31,285 nt of DNA, from positions 1-31,285 of the forward strand of contig CALGRQ010000431.1 in assembly GCA_937880795.1 (NCBI GenBank), given 5' to 3'. The stretch is from an uncultured Dyadobacter sp. Lineage in GTDB: Bacteria > Bacteroidota > Bacteroidia > Cytophagales > Spirosomataceae. Below, one piece after another: positions 1 to 10,000 of this stretch; position 1 is the first letter of the stretch, and every line of letters begins with the position of its first letter. A program made the translations under genes and the position numbers. The notes under the pieces are model-generated. The model had not been told where the DNA came from and did not search any database. It worked only from the letters and a program-made list of their open reading frames with translations.

Positions 1-702
1 GTGTACAGGCTGATACGGTTACCGTAATTATGGCCTTAGCACTTTCGCAACCGCCTACCGTTTGCGTTACTTTATACGTTTGTGTTCCGGCAGCAGTGGT
101 CGTGGGAACAGGCGCAGCCGTTAATAACACATCTGTGTCACTATACCATTTCAGACTTGTCCCAACAGCAGTAAGGGCAGTTGCCACATCGCCTACTGTA
201 TAACTCTTATTTGCAACGGTTGGCGCAGCAGGTGGTGTACAGGCTGATACGGTTACCGTAATTATGGCCTTAGCACTTTCGCAACCGCCTACCGTTTGCG
301 TTACTTTATACGTTTGTGTTCCGGCAGCAGTGGTCGTAGGAACAGGGGCAGCAGTTAATAACACGTCTGTGGCACTATACCATTTCAAATTTGTCCCAAC
401 AGCAGTAAGTGCAGTTGCCACATCGCCTACTGTATAACTCTTATTTGCAACGGTTGGCTCAGCAGGTGGTGTACAGGCTGATACGGTTACCGTAATTATA
501 GCCTTAGCACTTTCACAGTCACCAACCGTTTGGCTCACTTTATAGGTTTGAGTTCCGGTAGCAGTGGTTGTCGGAGTTGGAGCTCCTACAAGCGGAGCAT
601 CGCTCGCATCGTACCAATTCAAAGTGGCGCCGGAAACCGCGGTTGCCGTCAAAGGTGTTGCTACGGCATTTTCTACATAGCTTATTGCAGGGGTGGTTAC
701 TG
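1..702 (-). repeat. Tandem 234-bp coding repeat (78 aa per unit)
   Basis: Units begin at 1, 235 and 469, an exact period of 234 bp that preserves the reading frame. Units 1-234 and 235-468 differ at only about nine positions by eye. The third (469 to about 702) matches closely for its first 35 or so bases, then diverges to an older Ig-like unit. The array probably continues left of the window. Confidence 0.9.
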
Positions 703-1078
703 GAACCGCTGGTATGGGATTCACCGCAAACGCAGCGCTGGCAGCACCCGTTACCGACGGAGTGGTCAGCACAACCCGCGCCTTATAACCGGCACCCGCA
801 GTCGCATTTGCCGGAATAACAACGTTAATAGGGCTTGTGGCACCTGTTGCCGTAGCAACTGGCGACGTGAATGAACCCGTTGCGTCTGATATTTGCGCTG
901 TATAGCTTGCTCCCGTGGTTTCAGCAGACACTGTAAATGCCACAGCAACACTTCCTCCCGCACATACCGCCGCCGGCGTCACCGTAGCTTGAGAAATAGT
1001 TTGCGCAAATAGTGAAGCAATTGAAACTAGAGTGGCAATGCAGGCAAAAAATGAGTTTCTAATAAATGTTTTTTTCAT
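1..1078 (-). CDS. Ig-like repeat surface protein, N-terminal part (3' end outside window)
   Basis: The frame opens at an ATG at 1078 and stays open to the window edge (359 codons, no stop). It begins with a clear signal peptide (MKKTFIRNSF..., hydrophobic core, cleavage near LFAQ). A first Ig-like segment follows (about residues 25-130), then tandem 78-residue units containing YTVGDVATALTA, LKWYS and GTQTYKVTQTVGGCESA. The recurring Trp-Tyr and Cys-Glu-Ser-Ala signatures are typical of the Ig-like domains of large secreted Cytophagales proteins. It is probably a cell-surface or secreted adhesin-like protein, and a T9SS tail would be expected beyond the window. It lies 78 bases downstream of the GH3 fusion gene on the same strand, so read-through is possible, but I see no functional link. 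Ligand and full length are unknown. Confidence 0.85.
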   Translation of the reverse strand, partial: MKKTFIRNSFFACIATLVSIASLFAQTISQATVTPAAVCAGGSVAVAFTVSAETTGASYTAQISDATGSFTSPVATATGATSPINVVIPANATAGAGYKARVVLTTPSVTGAASAAFAVNPIPAVPVTTPAISYVENAVATPLTATAVSGATLNWYDASDAPLVGAPTPTTTATGTQTYKVSQTVGDCESAKAIITVTVSACTPPAEPTVANKSYTVGDVATALTAVGTNLKWYSATDVLLTAAPVPTTTAAGTQTYKVTQTVGGCESAKAIITVTVSACTPPAAPTVANKSYTVGDVATALTAVGTSLKWYSDTDVLLTAAPVPTTTAAGTQTYKVTQTVGGCESAKAIITVTVSACT

Positions 1079-1156
1079 GTATTCGTCTAATATCTTTTTC
1101 CTTACCGGTTACAACTGGTAAAGTTAGAGATATTTTTCTAATACATTCTTACCCAA

Positions 1157-4100
1157 TTAGTGAAGAATACGCTTCGTGTCTCTGATTGACGTATATACTA
1201 TATCGTGCAACCTGCGTCTTGTGCGTTGGGTCGTGATAGCATTATTTTCCACGTCTGGGTTAATACGGTTGGAGAGAAAAATAAACAAAAGATCTTCATC
1301 GGGATCTACCCAAACCATGGTACCCGTAAAGCCCGTATGCCCAAATGAATTTACAGAAGCCAATGGTGAAACAAATGAACTATTCCCGTCCATGGGTGCT
1401 TTATCCCAACCCAAACCACGGTGATGAGACTCATCATAAAGCCTTGAAAACAAAGGAACTGTACCTGATTGAAAATACTGTTTTCCTCCGTAACTACCTT
1501 TCCAAAGATTCATTTGTAAAAGTACGGCCAAATCGCGTGCGGTGCCAAAGAGTCCAGCATGTCCTGACACGCCTCCCACTTCCGCAGCCATTTGATCGTG
1601 CACGGTACCTTGTAGAAGTTGCCCCCTATACCGATAATCCTGTTCGGTGGGTGCAATTTGCTTATCCGGGAAACGGCGCAATGGATTAAACCCCAGGTAG
1701 GACAACCCAAGTGGTTCATAGATGTTGCTATGTACAAAAATGTCGAGTGGCTGACCACTCACTCTTTCCACAATTTTTTGCAAGGTCATAAAACCGAGGT
1801 CGCTGTATAAGAAACCATACTGCCCGTTGCGCATCTTCCTGGTGTTCATCGGCGATTTTACAACCCACTTCCAAACCGAATCCCGCAATGCGCCTTTTGC
1901 AAACAATTTTGGCGCGACTTGCAAATAAAAAGCACTATCCGGCTTTGAATTATAATATTGAGGCAACAAGCCTCCGCCACCGGTTTTGGTACGATCCCAC
2001 AAAGAAGGATAAAAAGAAATCATTCCTGAACGGTGCAACAGTAAATCGCGAACCGTGAAGTTTTCCTTATCAGTAGCCTGTAATTCAGGTAAATAAAATG
2101 AAGCGCGCTTATCCAAGTCAATTTGCTGTCTGTCGTATAGCAGCATCACCGACTGTACAGTCGCCGAAACCTTGGTCAATGAAGCCAGATCATATATCGT
2201 TTCTTGTTTAACACGTTCGGGCAAACGACTGTTTACAACCCCAAACTGTTTATCATAAATAATCTTGCCCTTTCTAGCCACCAATATCTGACATCCCGGA
2301 AATACACGATCCTGAATAGAGGATGTAGCAACCACATCCAATCTTTTCAGCAAAGTCCCATTCATGCCTACACTCTCAGGTGTTCCAAATGCAATTCGGC
2401 TAATTGCGGAAGTACTTACACCGTCTCCCGCCTTATAGGACGCTACGGATACCGGCAAACGCCCCTGAGACGACATAGCTCCAAAAATGATTTGCGGAAC
2501 GATTTCTTGCTGATCAACTCCATCTTGGTTCGCGCAGATCAGCACATCTGTATCCGGAAAAAACTGAATACTATACGGCGTTCCAAACAAACACAAAACA
2601 ACCTTTTTCCCCTGTGCTTTCAGTTGCTTTACAAAATCTACCATTTCGGTAGTAACCCCGTAGTATCGTTTAGGATTGGAAGAAATTCCGTGCACATCCA
2701 CAATCACGGTTGTATAAGGTTCCAGATACCCCAACATTTCCGTAGCCTGCTCTTTTGAAATCCCACTGTCATAAAAGCTGAATGATCGCATGGGTTTATA
2801 GGTTGAGAGCATTTTTTGAAAAGCTGCGTTGCTCCCCTCTCCTATACTAACAGAGGCCATGGAATGATCACCCACGGATCCAAATGGCAATAAACCGTGG
2901 TCATTTTTAACAACAGTAACCGAAGCTTCACACAACTGGCGATATAGCTCCTTGCTGTTATCGTTATTCAAATCGTTATATAGATTATTTAAATCGACTG
3001 GCTGATATTTGTTTAATCCCGACCAATATTTAGCCTGTAAAATTCGCTTTACCTTATCATCTATAATCTTTTCGCTGATCACACGTTGTGCAATTGCTTC
3101 TTTAATCTTAGAAATCGTGCCAGCCACATTTTCAGGGTACAACAGCACATCATTTCCGGCAACCAGCGCCTTCATGTTTACCTCTGCGGCTTTACCTGTT
3201 TTGAGAACCCCTCTCATATTCATCGCATCGGTGAATACAAGCCCGCGAAAGCCCAAATCCTTGCGCAATAAACCATTAATTACCTTTTCGGAGAGCGAAC
3301 TCGCCAACTGGGGAGAATTATCCAACACCGGTACATGCAAATGACCACTCAATACACCCATCAAACTATCAGAGATCAATTGCTTATAAGGGTATATATC
3401 CACCTCCGTCAATTTCTCGACAGAATGGGTTAGAACCGGCAGTGTAAAATGGGAGTCAGAGTCGGTGTCGCCATGCCCCGGAAAATGTTTGGCAGTCGCT
3501 ATCACCCGATTGTGCTGCAAACCTTTCATATATGCCACCGCTTTGCGCGTCACATTTTCGCGATCCTCACCAAACGAACGTATACCAATGACCGGATTAT
3601 TTGAATTACTATTGACATCGGAAACCGGAGCAAAGTTGATGTGAATACCCAGTCGACGGCATTGACGCGCTATATCGGCGCCCATTTGGTATATCAACTC
3701 ATTATTTTGAATGGAACCCAATACCATTTGTTTGGGAAAAGAAATGGTACTATCGAGCCGCATGCCTAAGCCCCACTCCCCATCAATACCTATAAACAAA
3801 GGAATCTTGGACTGCGCCTGATACCGGTTGGTGAGTGATCCCTGACTTACGGGGCCACCCTGAAAAAAAATAAGTCCTCCGACATGATAGTCCGTAATTA
3901 GTTTATCGATATAACGATAATGTGACTCGTCCCGATTGGAGAAAGTAGCGATCATAAAAAGCTGACCAATTTTCTCATCCAGAGACATGGATTGAAGCGT
4001 GCTATCTACCCATTGATTTTCGGGCAAAACCAAAACCGGGTCTTTACGCACTTTATGTGGCTTTGGATCCACAGCAACCGTATCATCGGCGACCATCAAA

Positions 4101-4216
4101 CCCAACGAGGTAGCATCACCCATGTATTTCCAGGCCACAGAAACAACTGAACTCAGTGAAACCAGCAAAACGATGCCAACAACAACCCGAATACGGTTGA
4201 CAAACCAAATTTTCAT
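1157..4216 (-). CDS. GH3 beta-N-acetylglucosaminidase-like / class C beta-lactamase-like fusion, membrane anchored
   Basis: A 1019-residue protein. An N-terminal hydrophobic segment (about residues 8-30) should be a signal anchor. The glycoside hydrolase family 3 domain (about 60-400) carries the NagZ-type signature KHFPGHGDTDSDSH near 241-254, with the His/Asp acid-base pair, and the likely nucleophile Asp330 in FTDAMNM. A GH3 C-terminal-like domain follows, then a serine beta-lactamase/DD-peptidase-like domain (about 620-1005) with SLTK (Ser679, Lys682), YSD in place of Tyr-x-Asn, and HTGFTGT as the KTG-box equivalent. This architecture is known in Bacteroidota. It suggests periplasmic trimming of peptidoglycan or amino-sugar glycans, with the second domain acting on peptides or esters; exact substrates are inferred. 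The ATG at 4216 is the only start that keeps the anchor. Confidence 0.9.
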   Translation of the reverse strand: MKIWFVNRIRVVVGIVLLVSLSSVVSVAWKYMGDATSLGLMVADDTVAVDPKPHKVRKDPVLVLPENQWVDSTLQSMSLDEKIGQLFMIATFSNRDESHYRYIDKLITDYHVGGLIFFQGGPVSQGSLTNRYQAQSKIPLFIGIDGEWGLGMRLDSTISFPKQMVLGSIQNNELIYQMGADIARQCRRLGIHINFAPVSDVNSNSNNPVIGIRSFGEDRENVTRKAVAYMKGLQHNRVIATAKHFPGHGDTDSDSHFTLPVLTHSVEKLTEVDIYPYKQLISDSLMGVLSGHLHVPVLDNSPQLASSLSEKVINGLLRKDLGFRGLVFTDAMNMRGVLKTGKAAEVNMKALVAGNDVLLYPENVAGTISKIKEAIAQRVISEKIIDDKVKRILQAKYWSGLNKYQPVDLNNLYNDLNNDNSKELYRQLCEASVTVVKNDHGLLPFGSVGDHSMASVSIGEGSNAAFQKMLSTYKPMRSFSFYDSGISKEQATEMLGYLEPYTTVIVDVHGISSNPKRYYGVTTEMVDFVKQLKAQGKKVVLCLFGTPYSIQFFPDTDVLICANQDGVDQQEIVPQIIFGAMSSQGRLPVSVASYKAGDGVSTSAISRIAFGTPESVGMNGTLLKRLDVVATSSIQDRVFPGCQILVARKGKIIYDKQFGVVNSRLPERVKQETIYDLASLTKVSATVQSVMLLYDRQQIDLDKRASFYLPELQATDKENFTVRDLLLHRSGMISFYPSLWDRTKTGGGGLLPQYYNSKPDSAFYLQVAPKLFAKGALRDSVWKWVVKSPMNTRKMRNGQYGFLYSDLGFMTLQKIVERVSGQPLDIFVHSNIYEPLGLSYLGFNPLRRFPDKQIAPTEQDYRYRGQLLQGTVHDQMAAEVGGVSGHAGLFGTARDLAVLLQMNLWKGSYGGKQYFQSGTVPLFSRLYDESHHRGLGWDKAPMDGNSSFVSPLASVNSFGHTGFTGTMVWVDPDEDLLFIFLSNRINPDVENNAITTQRTRRRLHDIVYTSIRDTKRILH

Positions 4217-4256
4217 ACTAACTACACTGATCTTAAACCTTTTAACACCCTACACG

Positions 4257-4289
4257 CAAATTTCAACTTTACCAGAGAGTTTTATCAAA
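4257..4289 (-). promoter_or_regulatory. Possible promoter of the GH3 fusion gene
   Basis: On the minus strand TTTG (4289-4286) is followed after 21 bases by GAAATTTG (4264-4257), 7 of 8 matches to TAnnTTTG. It lies about 40 bases before the ATG at 4216. Spacing is at the long end, so this is tentative. Confidence 0.4.
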
Positions 4290-4405
4290 CCTTACAATAA
4301 TAACAAAATTTATGTCCATTAAATACAAAAAATTTATGTTTTAAGGCAATTCTAATAAATACTGGCAATAGCCATTATGCAGGCATCATTGGTTAAAAGT
4401 GTCGG

Positions 4406-5113
4406 CTAGCTGGTTAACTTTCTGAAAATATCTTCCAGAGAACCCCCTGTACGGCTGAGGTCAACCAGAGAACTGTCGCTCACCACTTTACCCTTATTAA
4501 TAATGATCACGCGATCGCACAATGCTTCTACTTCTTGCATAATGTGCGTTGAAAATAGAACCGTTTTATTTTTCCCGGCAGTGCGGATAAGTTCTCTTAT
4601 TTCGAGAATTTGATTGGGATCCAGGCCAGTGGTTGGCTCATCCAGGATCAGTACGGATGGATCGTGCAAAAACGATTGAGCAAGCCCCACGCGTTGACGG
4701 TAACCTTTCGACAATTGGCCAATTTTTTTATGTTTTTCTGCCTCTAGGCCACACATGGTCACCATTTCATTCACCCTTTGTGTAAGCGAGTCTCCGCCCA
4801 AGCCATACAGTTTCCCCGAAAACAATAAAAATTCTCGCACATACATATCCAGGTAAAGTGGATTATGTTCCGGCAAATACCCGATGGTTCTTCGCGCCTG
4901 CATAGGTTGCTCGAGTACATCAAACTCAGCAATGCGTGCCGTACCAGAAGTAGGTTGAAGATACCCCGTCAGAATTTTCATTGTGGTAGACTTCCCAGCA
5001 CCATTGGGTCCCAGAAAACCAACAATTTCGCCCGGTTTCAAATTGAAGGATATACCATCAATTGCCCGCTGGGCACCATAAATTTTTGAAAGGTTCGTAA
5101 CCTGAATTGACAT
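4406..5113 (-). CDS. gldA: ABC transporter ATP-binding protein, GldA-like
   Basis: A 235-residue ABC ATPase with Walker A GPNGAGKST (35-43), signature LSKGYRQR, Walker B LILDEPTTGLDP and a switch His in STHIMQEVEAL. Stretches such as YLPEHNPLYLDMYVREFL, HKKIGQLSKGYRQRVGLAQ and DPNQILEIR closely resemble GldA, the ATPase of the gliding-associated GldAFG transporter of Bacteroidota. It ends soon after the D-loop region (LEDIFRKL), so it is shorter than the roughly 300-residue GldA I recall from Flavobacterium and lacks most of a C-terminal extension. No permease (GldF/GldG) is adjacent, so partners must be encoded elsewhere. A related ABC-2 exporter ATPase remains possible. It is 57 bases downstream of the acyltransferase gene on the same strand and could be co-transcribed with it. 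Confidence 0.8.
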   Translation of the reverse strand: MSIQVTNLSKIYGAQRAIDGISFNLKPGEIVGFLGPNGAGKSTTMKILTGYLQPTSGTARIAEFDVLEQPMQARRTIGYLPEHNPLYLDMYVREFLLFSGKLYGLGGDSLTQRVNEMVTMCGLEAEKHKKIGQLSKGYRQRVGLAQSFLHDPSVLILDEPTTGLDPNQILEIRELIRTAGKNKTVLFSTHIMQEVEALCDRVIIINKGKVVSDSSLVDLSRTGGSLEDIFRKLTS

Positions 5114-5170
5114 TAATCAAAAAAAATATTGTGTGAACGAAGGTATGAGAACGTTAGCTCAATCCATCAT

Positions 5171-6286
5171 CTAAACTTTTAAAAATAATTTATTCCTATA
5201 TAGCAGATACATAAAGGCCCATTGTACACCAATAAAGGCAATTACTTCACCTACCACGGCAACTGATTTTGGGAAGAGATGTAAGATCCCACCAAAGAGT
5301 GCATTGGCTGTGTACCCAAAATTAATATATTCTCCGATCATATAAATCACAATCGAGTTCATACCAATTACTACAAAGAAAAGTGTCCATTTGCGGTAAT
5401 TTAAAACGTCAATGATCCAATAAAACAAGGCCAATAATAACGTACTGAACCCGCCGGCACATAACACGAACGAACTCGTCCATAAATTCTTGTTAATGGG
5501 GAAGAAAACATCCCATACCACGCTCAGTAATAAACTCACAATCCCTGCCGCAGCTAAATAAACCACCTTGTTATTTTTTGAAATCTTTTCATGGTCTGTC
5601 CGTAACAGCTCCCCGGCGAAGATTCCCATCAGGCCTGTTGCAATGGCAGGAAAGGTTGAGATAAGCCCCTCAGGATCATGAATTCCTTTGTGCAGATGTC
5701 CCGGAATTAACATTCTATCGAAATAGCTAGCCGGATTGCATTCCATGGTGAGTAAGCCCGCTCCACATCCGGGGACAGGAAACCACATCATAAAAGCGTA
5801 ATACCCTAACAGCAATCCTGCGAACCATATCCAACGGGCCTTTTTACCTGTATACAGATAAATAATTTGGGCGAACATCCCGGCCAAACCGATACGCCCC
5901 AACACGCTTGGGTAACGCATGTTTTCCCAAGCCGTATGAAAAATACCATTGTTATAAATGATCCCGAGCAAAACCAAAATCAACCCGCGCTGTATAACCT
6001 TCCGTATCAATTCCGAAGGTTGCACGCCTTTTTCCAACCTACTGCCCAAGGAAAAAGGAGTAGACACACCAGCCATAAAAAGGAACGTAGGAAAAATGAG
6101 GTCATAGGCACGAAAGCCGTGCCAATCGGGGTGACTTAACTGATGAGCCATAAAAATAGCCCACGACCAGCCCGTCACTTTAGCCAGCGCAGCAAATATT
6201 TCTTCTCCCCCCGAAATCCAGAACATATCGAAGCCACGAAGAGTATCCAGAGAAAGCAGTCTGTGCGAAGTAGATTTTTCTTTCAT
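5171..6286 (-). CDS. Multi-pass membrane acyltransferase, DUF5009 / NagX / HGSNAT-like
   Basis: A 371-residue integral membrane protein with about ten hydrophobic segments. The start RLLSLDTLRGFDMFWI, followed by IFPTFLFMAGVSTPFSL and the segment ending FFVVIGMNSIVIYMIGEY, matches the COG4299 family (DUF5009, related to heparan-alpha-glucosaminide N-acetyltransferase and NagX). Conserved His, Asp and Asn residues lie in the loops. Family members are thought to acetylate or transport amino sugars across the inner membrane; activity here is inferred. Two genes downstream is a GH3 N-acetylglucosaminidase-like fusion, which fits amino-sugar metabolism, although the gldA-like gene lies between. 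The ATG at 6286 gives the expected N-terminus. Confidence 0.85.
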   Translation of the reverse strand: MKEKSTSHRLLSLDTLRGFDMFWISGGEEIFAALAKVTGWSWAIFMAHQLSHPDWHGFRAYDLIFPTFLFMAGVSTPFSLGSRLEKGVQPSELIRKVIQRGLILVLLGIIYNNGIFHTAWENMRYPSVLGRIGLAGMFAQIIYLYTGKKARWIWFAGLLLGYYAFMMWFPVPGCGAGLLTMECNPASYFDRMLIPGHLHKGIHDPEGLISTFPAIATGLMGIFAGELLRTDHEKISKNNKVVYLAAAGIVSLLLSVVWDVFFPINKNLWTSSFVLCAGGFSTLLLALFYWIIDVLNYRKWTLFFVVIGMNSIVIYMIGEYINFGYTANALFGGILHLFPKSVAVVGEVIAFIGVQWAFMYLLYRNKLFLKV

Positions 6287-6526
6287 AGAACAAGGAAAGG
6301 TATTGGATATAGATTGATGGTTTAGGTATGGATTTGAATGGTGACCTAAGATGATCCATTCAATTTTTTATAACAAAAGATACACTAGATATAAATACCG
6401 CTATCTCTGATAGAAATACTATTAACCGCAGCCGTAAAAGTACATTTATTTCAATAAAACCTTCATTACACATCCTCTATCATACCACCTATCAAATTTT
6501 CTTTTCTTATATACTTCGTTACGGTC

Positions 6527-6557
6527 AATAACGTTATTAGCTTCAAAAATAAATTTG
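6527..6557 (+). promoter_or_regulatory. Promoter of the small lipoprotein gene with a palindrome at -33
   Basis: TAAATTTG (6550-6557) is a perfect -7 box (TAnnTTTG), 18 bases before the ATG at 6576. No TTTG sits upstream. Instead the perfect 12-bp palindrome AATAACGTTATT (6527-6538) occupies the -33 position, 19 bases before the -7 box when measured from its first four bases. It could be an operator. The rest of the 289-bp gap (6287-6575) is AT-rich and I see no other gene. Confidence 0.5.
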
Positions 6558-6575
6558 CCCCATAAACAGTAACCC

Positions 6576-6980
6576 ATGAAAAAGATACTTTTGCCATTCC
6601 TGATCCTTGCAGGACTATGGTTGACAAGTTGTGCAACTTCTCAAAATACCGCCATCAGGGACGATGCTGACCGTTTGGAAGAACCTGTTACCAATTCTAA
6701 ACTGAATAATAAAAGACTCGAAAAAAACCTGAATCGGTTTCGTGCAGAGTTGGACCTTTCAAAACGGCAGCAAAAACAATTGCGCAAAATTGATAAACGA
6801 TATGCTCGTCTGGATCGAAAACTATCCCGAAATGACAACGCTAAGCGCCGGGATCATAAAGAGCTCGCAAGCCAAAAAAGAGAAGAAATTCTTGAAATTC
6901 TGACCCGTGAACAACAGCAGAAATTAGAAACTCTGACTAAAAAAGGTCGATTCAGCTTTGATCAGCTTTTCGGGAAATAA
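6576..6980 (+). CDS. Small charged lipoprotein (Spy/CpxP-like pattern, uncertain)
   Basis: A 134-residue protein with a lipoprotein signal peptide: MKK, hydrophobic core, lipobox LTSC with Cys19 as lipidation site. The mature part is very rich in Lys, Arg, Glu and Gln. It looks like a helical hairpin: LDLSKRQQKQLRKIDKRY, a basic linker, then REEILEILTREQQQKLETL. The pattern of a basic helix and a LTxEQxxKL helix recalls periplasmic Spy/CpxP-like proteins, but I cannot confirm membership. It is monocistronic: its own -7 box lies upstream and a strong hairpin follows the stop. It converges with the M4 protease gene. Confidence 0.8.
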   Translation: MKKILLPFLILAGLWLTSCATSQNTAIRDDADRLEEPVTNSKLNNKRLEKNLNRFRAELDLSKRQQKQLRKIDKRYARLDRKLSRNDNAKRRDHKELASQKREEILEILTREQQQKLETLTKKGRFSFDQLFGK

Positions 6981-6987
6981 TCGTATA

Positions 6988-7022
6988 GAGGCATTGACAT
7001 TCGTTACAAATGTCAATGCCTC
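6988..7022. terminator. Bidirectional hairpin between convergent genes
   Basis: Arms GAGGCATTGACATT (6988-7001) and AATGTCAATGCCTC (7009-7022) form a perfect 14-bp stem with a 7-base loop. It sits between the lipoprotein stop (6980) and the M4 protease stop (7029), so it probably serves both strands. U-tracts are short on either side. Confidence 0.75.
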
Positions 7023-7028
7023 CGATCT

Positions 7029-10000
7029 TTACTCTTTCAAAATCTTAAATACAAAGTGGTCTTTTCCGCTCTCAATGCGAAGAATATATATGCCGGTGGG
7101 CATATTTCGGGTAGGTATCATCAACTTACCTGAAACAATGGCTGCGTCCTGCACCTTTCGCACCTTTCCGCTCACGTCTGCAAATGTGATATTTGACGGT
7201 ACCTTAGACCAGGTCCCATCCAAATAAATTTCGGTTTTAGCCGGATTCGGATATGGAGACGACACCGCTGTTAACGGAGGCTCCGGACCTAAAACAAGCT
7301 GAGCAAATACTTCTGCCGCTGCACTCAAACAACCATCTGAAGTGATTGCCCTTACCTCGTAGGTTCCAGCAACATTCACCTGCACCTCACCACTTGGATC
7401 CCGAAACTCTTCCTTCCCTTCAAAATACCAGATGTAATTTGCCGCACCCTGCGACCGCGCCGTAAAGTTCATACCATCTCTTTGCACCACCGGGCGGGTC
7501 GGATTAATACAGAAACTTCTGTCCACAGCACTGGCTACATTGTATTCCCCATTCCCAGCTTGTATTGCTCTAACCGTAGCTTTACCGGCCTGTGTTATCG
7601 TTACCTGGTTTCCTTGCAAGGTAATACCTCCGGATACTTTCTCGAAACCGACGGCAAGCCCTGAGGACGATGTTGCTGCGAGCGTAAATGCCGGACCACC
7701 CATAGTACGTTCTGACAGTGCATCAAACCGAATGGTTTGCGCCTTTTTCGTCGTTTCTCTGGACCCTTGTCCATACCATACCGCCAGCTTGGCATCTTTA
7801 ATCATGATAGACATTGAGCCGGATGGGGATATATGGTCCGCAGCCAGATTGATCACCCCGACGTGCTCGCCACCGTTAGACTCCGTGTTGAAAATGACTT
7901 TATCATCCTTTCTTGAAAAATCCGGAAAACCGAGCGTGTTATTAGAATAAATGGTTTTAATGGTTCCATTATCAATATCAACGCCCAACACTTCATACAC
8001 TTCATCCTGTTCGTACATATAGTCAAAACTGATGATATTGGGGTTATTTTTCGAAAACGATGGATTTCCAATATTTTCACCTTTTTCAAGGTTGGTAAAC
8101 AATTTCTGAATGTTCCCATCCCCAAAATTATTGGTTTTATTGTCCCATACTTTCATAAAACCCACGTCCCAGTATTCATATTCGTCGCCTTTGGCTCCTG
8201 TGAGAGCGTTATTTGCATCATATACCAAATTCTCTCCGGCAAGATCCCAGGCAATGGCATCAGCATAGTTTACATCACCCGTGGTGACACCATCCGAATA
8301 AGTAGGGTTATACAATGTGAATTTTTTCCATTCTTTACGCTCAAAGCTATATACGTAAACACTTTTATCCTGCGCAGTTGTTAAAGCGGCCAGTTTTTTC
8401 CCATCTCTGGAAATAGCCACATTGTCCCATATACCTTCGTCCGACACCACCGTTTCCTGTGCTGTACCTGTCAGTGTAATGGCGCGAATGTTCATATCCT
8501 TTGACACAAAATAGGCCACTTGCCCATTATCCGTCACACTTGGCTTATGTGTCGACCCTTCGTTAGATCGTTTCTTCACATCTGTTACCGAAGGATTGGT
8601 TTGGTATAGAATGTCATCATCGGATCCAATCACTAAAATGCCGTCTGCACCACTGTTCACAGGCAACTCGGTAGGTGTACTCGGTGTACTTGTTCCACCC
8701 GCAATACCCACTGCATCAAAAGCCTCGTTTACCGTTTTAACCTCGTTAGACCCTGCCTGATACAGGTCCGTAGCAGACTGTACCAATGCAAGACGTAAAT
8801 CGATAAACTGAGATTTTCGGGTGAGATATTGCGTTAATGCCCTGTAATAAATCAGTTCTGATTTTTCTCTTCCTATTTTTGAAGCAACCAGGTAAAAGGC
8901 ATAGTTGGGTATACCACTGTTGATGTGCACTCCGCCGTTATCCTGAGAAGTGTTTACATATTGAGCCATGGTTTTGGGTTGATATCCCCGTGTCCCACTT
9001 CCTCCCTGATTGGGGTTTGACATACTTCTCAAAGCGCCCGACGGGAAAGCTTGTGGCTTTACGACATCTTCTCCTACGGTCCAGTCATCCCGGTCAATTA
9101 ATACACCAAAGACATCTGCCATGGATTCATTAATGGCACCCGATTGTCCCTGATAATCCAAATTTGCAGAATTTTGGATCACGCCATGCGTCATTTCATG
9201 ACCGGCTACATCCAACCCACCAGCCAGCGACTTAAAAGCCGTACGACCTTTACCGTACCCCATAAACTGACCGTTCCAGAAAGCGTTGTCCATGCCCTGT
9301 CCATCTTCCTCATCCGCAATATTAATTACCGATATAATGGTACCACCACGCCCATTCAACGAATTCCTACGAAAGGTGTTCAGGAAATAATCATATGCCA
9401 AACCCGCATTCCGATGCGCAGATACTGCCGTGGCATTCCAACTGTTCCGATTCGAACTCACAATATGGCTCACTTCCATATTATCTCCGTAAGTATCGTT
9501 GGCATCAATAGTCCAGATTCCCCCCACAGGATTGTCTGGTAATTGAGAGCTTGCCCCGTTGTACATAGGTTTGGAAGCATCCATCATATATAGCGTATTG
9601 CCGATCTGATAGGTCCCAAAACTTCTTTCTACGTTATTCAAATCCCGGCTTGTTGATGTTACCGGACCATCCACGCCACAAGTATGATTGTACTTATCAA
9701 GAATGTCGCCCGTTTGTGCATCTACAAAATACTCCCAACGTTCAACAAAGTTGGGGTGAATCGTGACATGCCAGGTAAGCCGCGGATTTTGTATATTTTC
9801 CTGAGGATGATATATGACTAGCTCATGAGACGACTCCACAAAACGTTTTGTCAAAGCGTGCTTGGGTTGGTTAACAATTGCCTCCGCAGCCACATCTTTT
9901 ATCGCCAGTTGTTCGGCCTTTTCTTTTGAAAGCTGAGGGGTTACTGAGGCATTGCTCTGCGGAAAGAAACGGCCATTCAACAAGCGCAGTGAATCTTTAA

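Noticed and set aside
530..874. 114-codon plus-strand frame within the Ig-repeat gene
   Set aside because: Antisense to the clear signal-peptide and Ig-repeat frame; its product is rich in Arg, Cys and Ser with no motif.
2204..2758. 184-codon plus-strand frame opposite the GH3 fusion
   Set aside because: Antisense to the conserved GH3/beta-lactamase coding frame; no domain or start signals.
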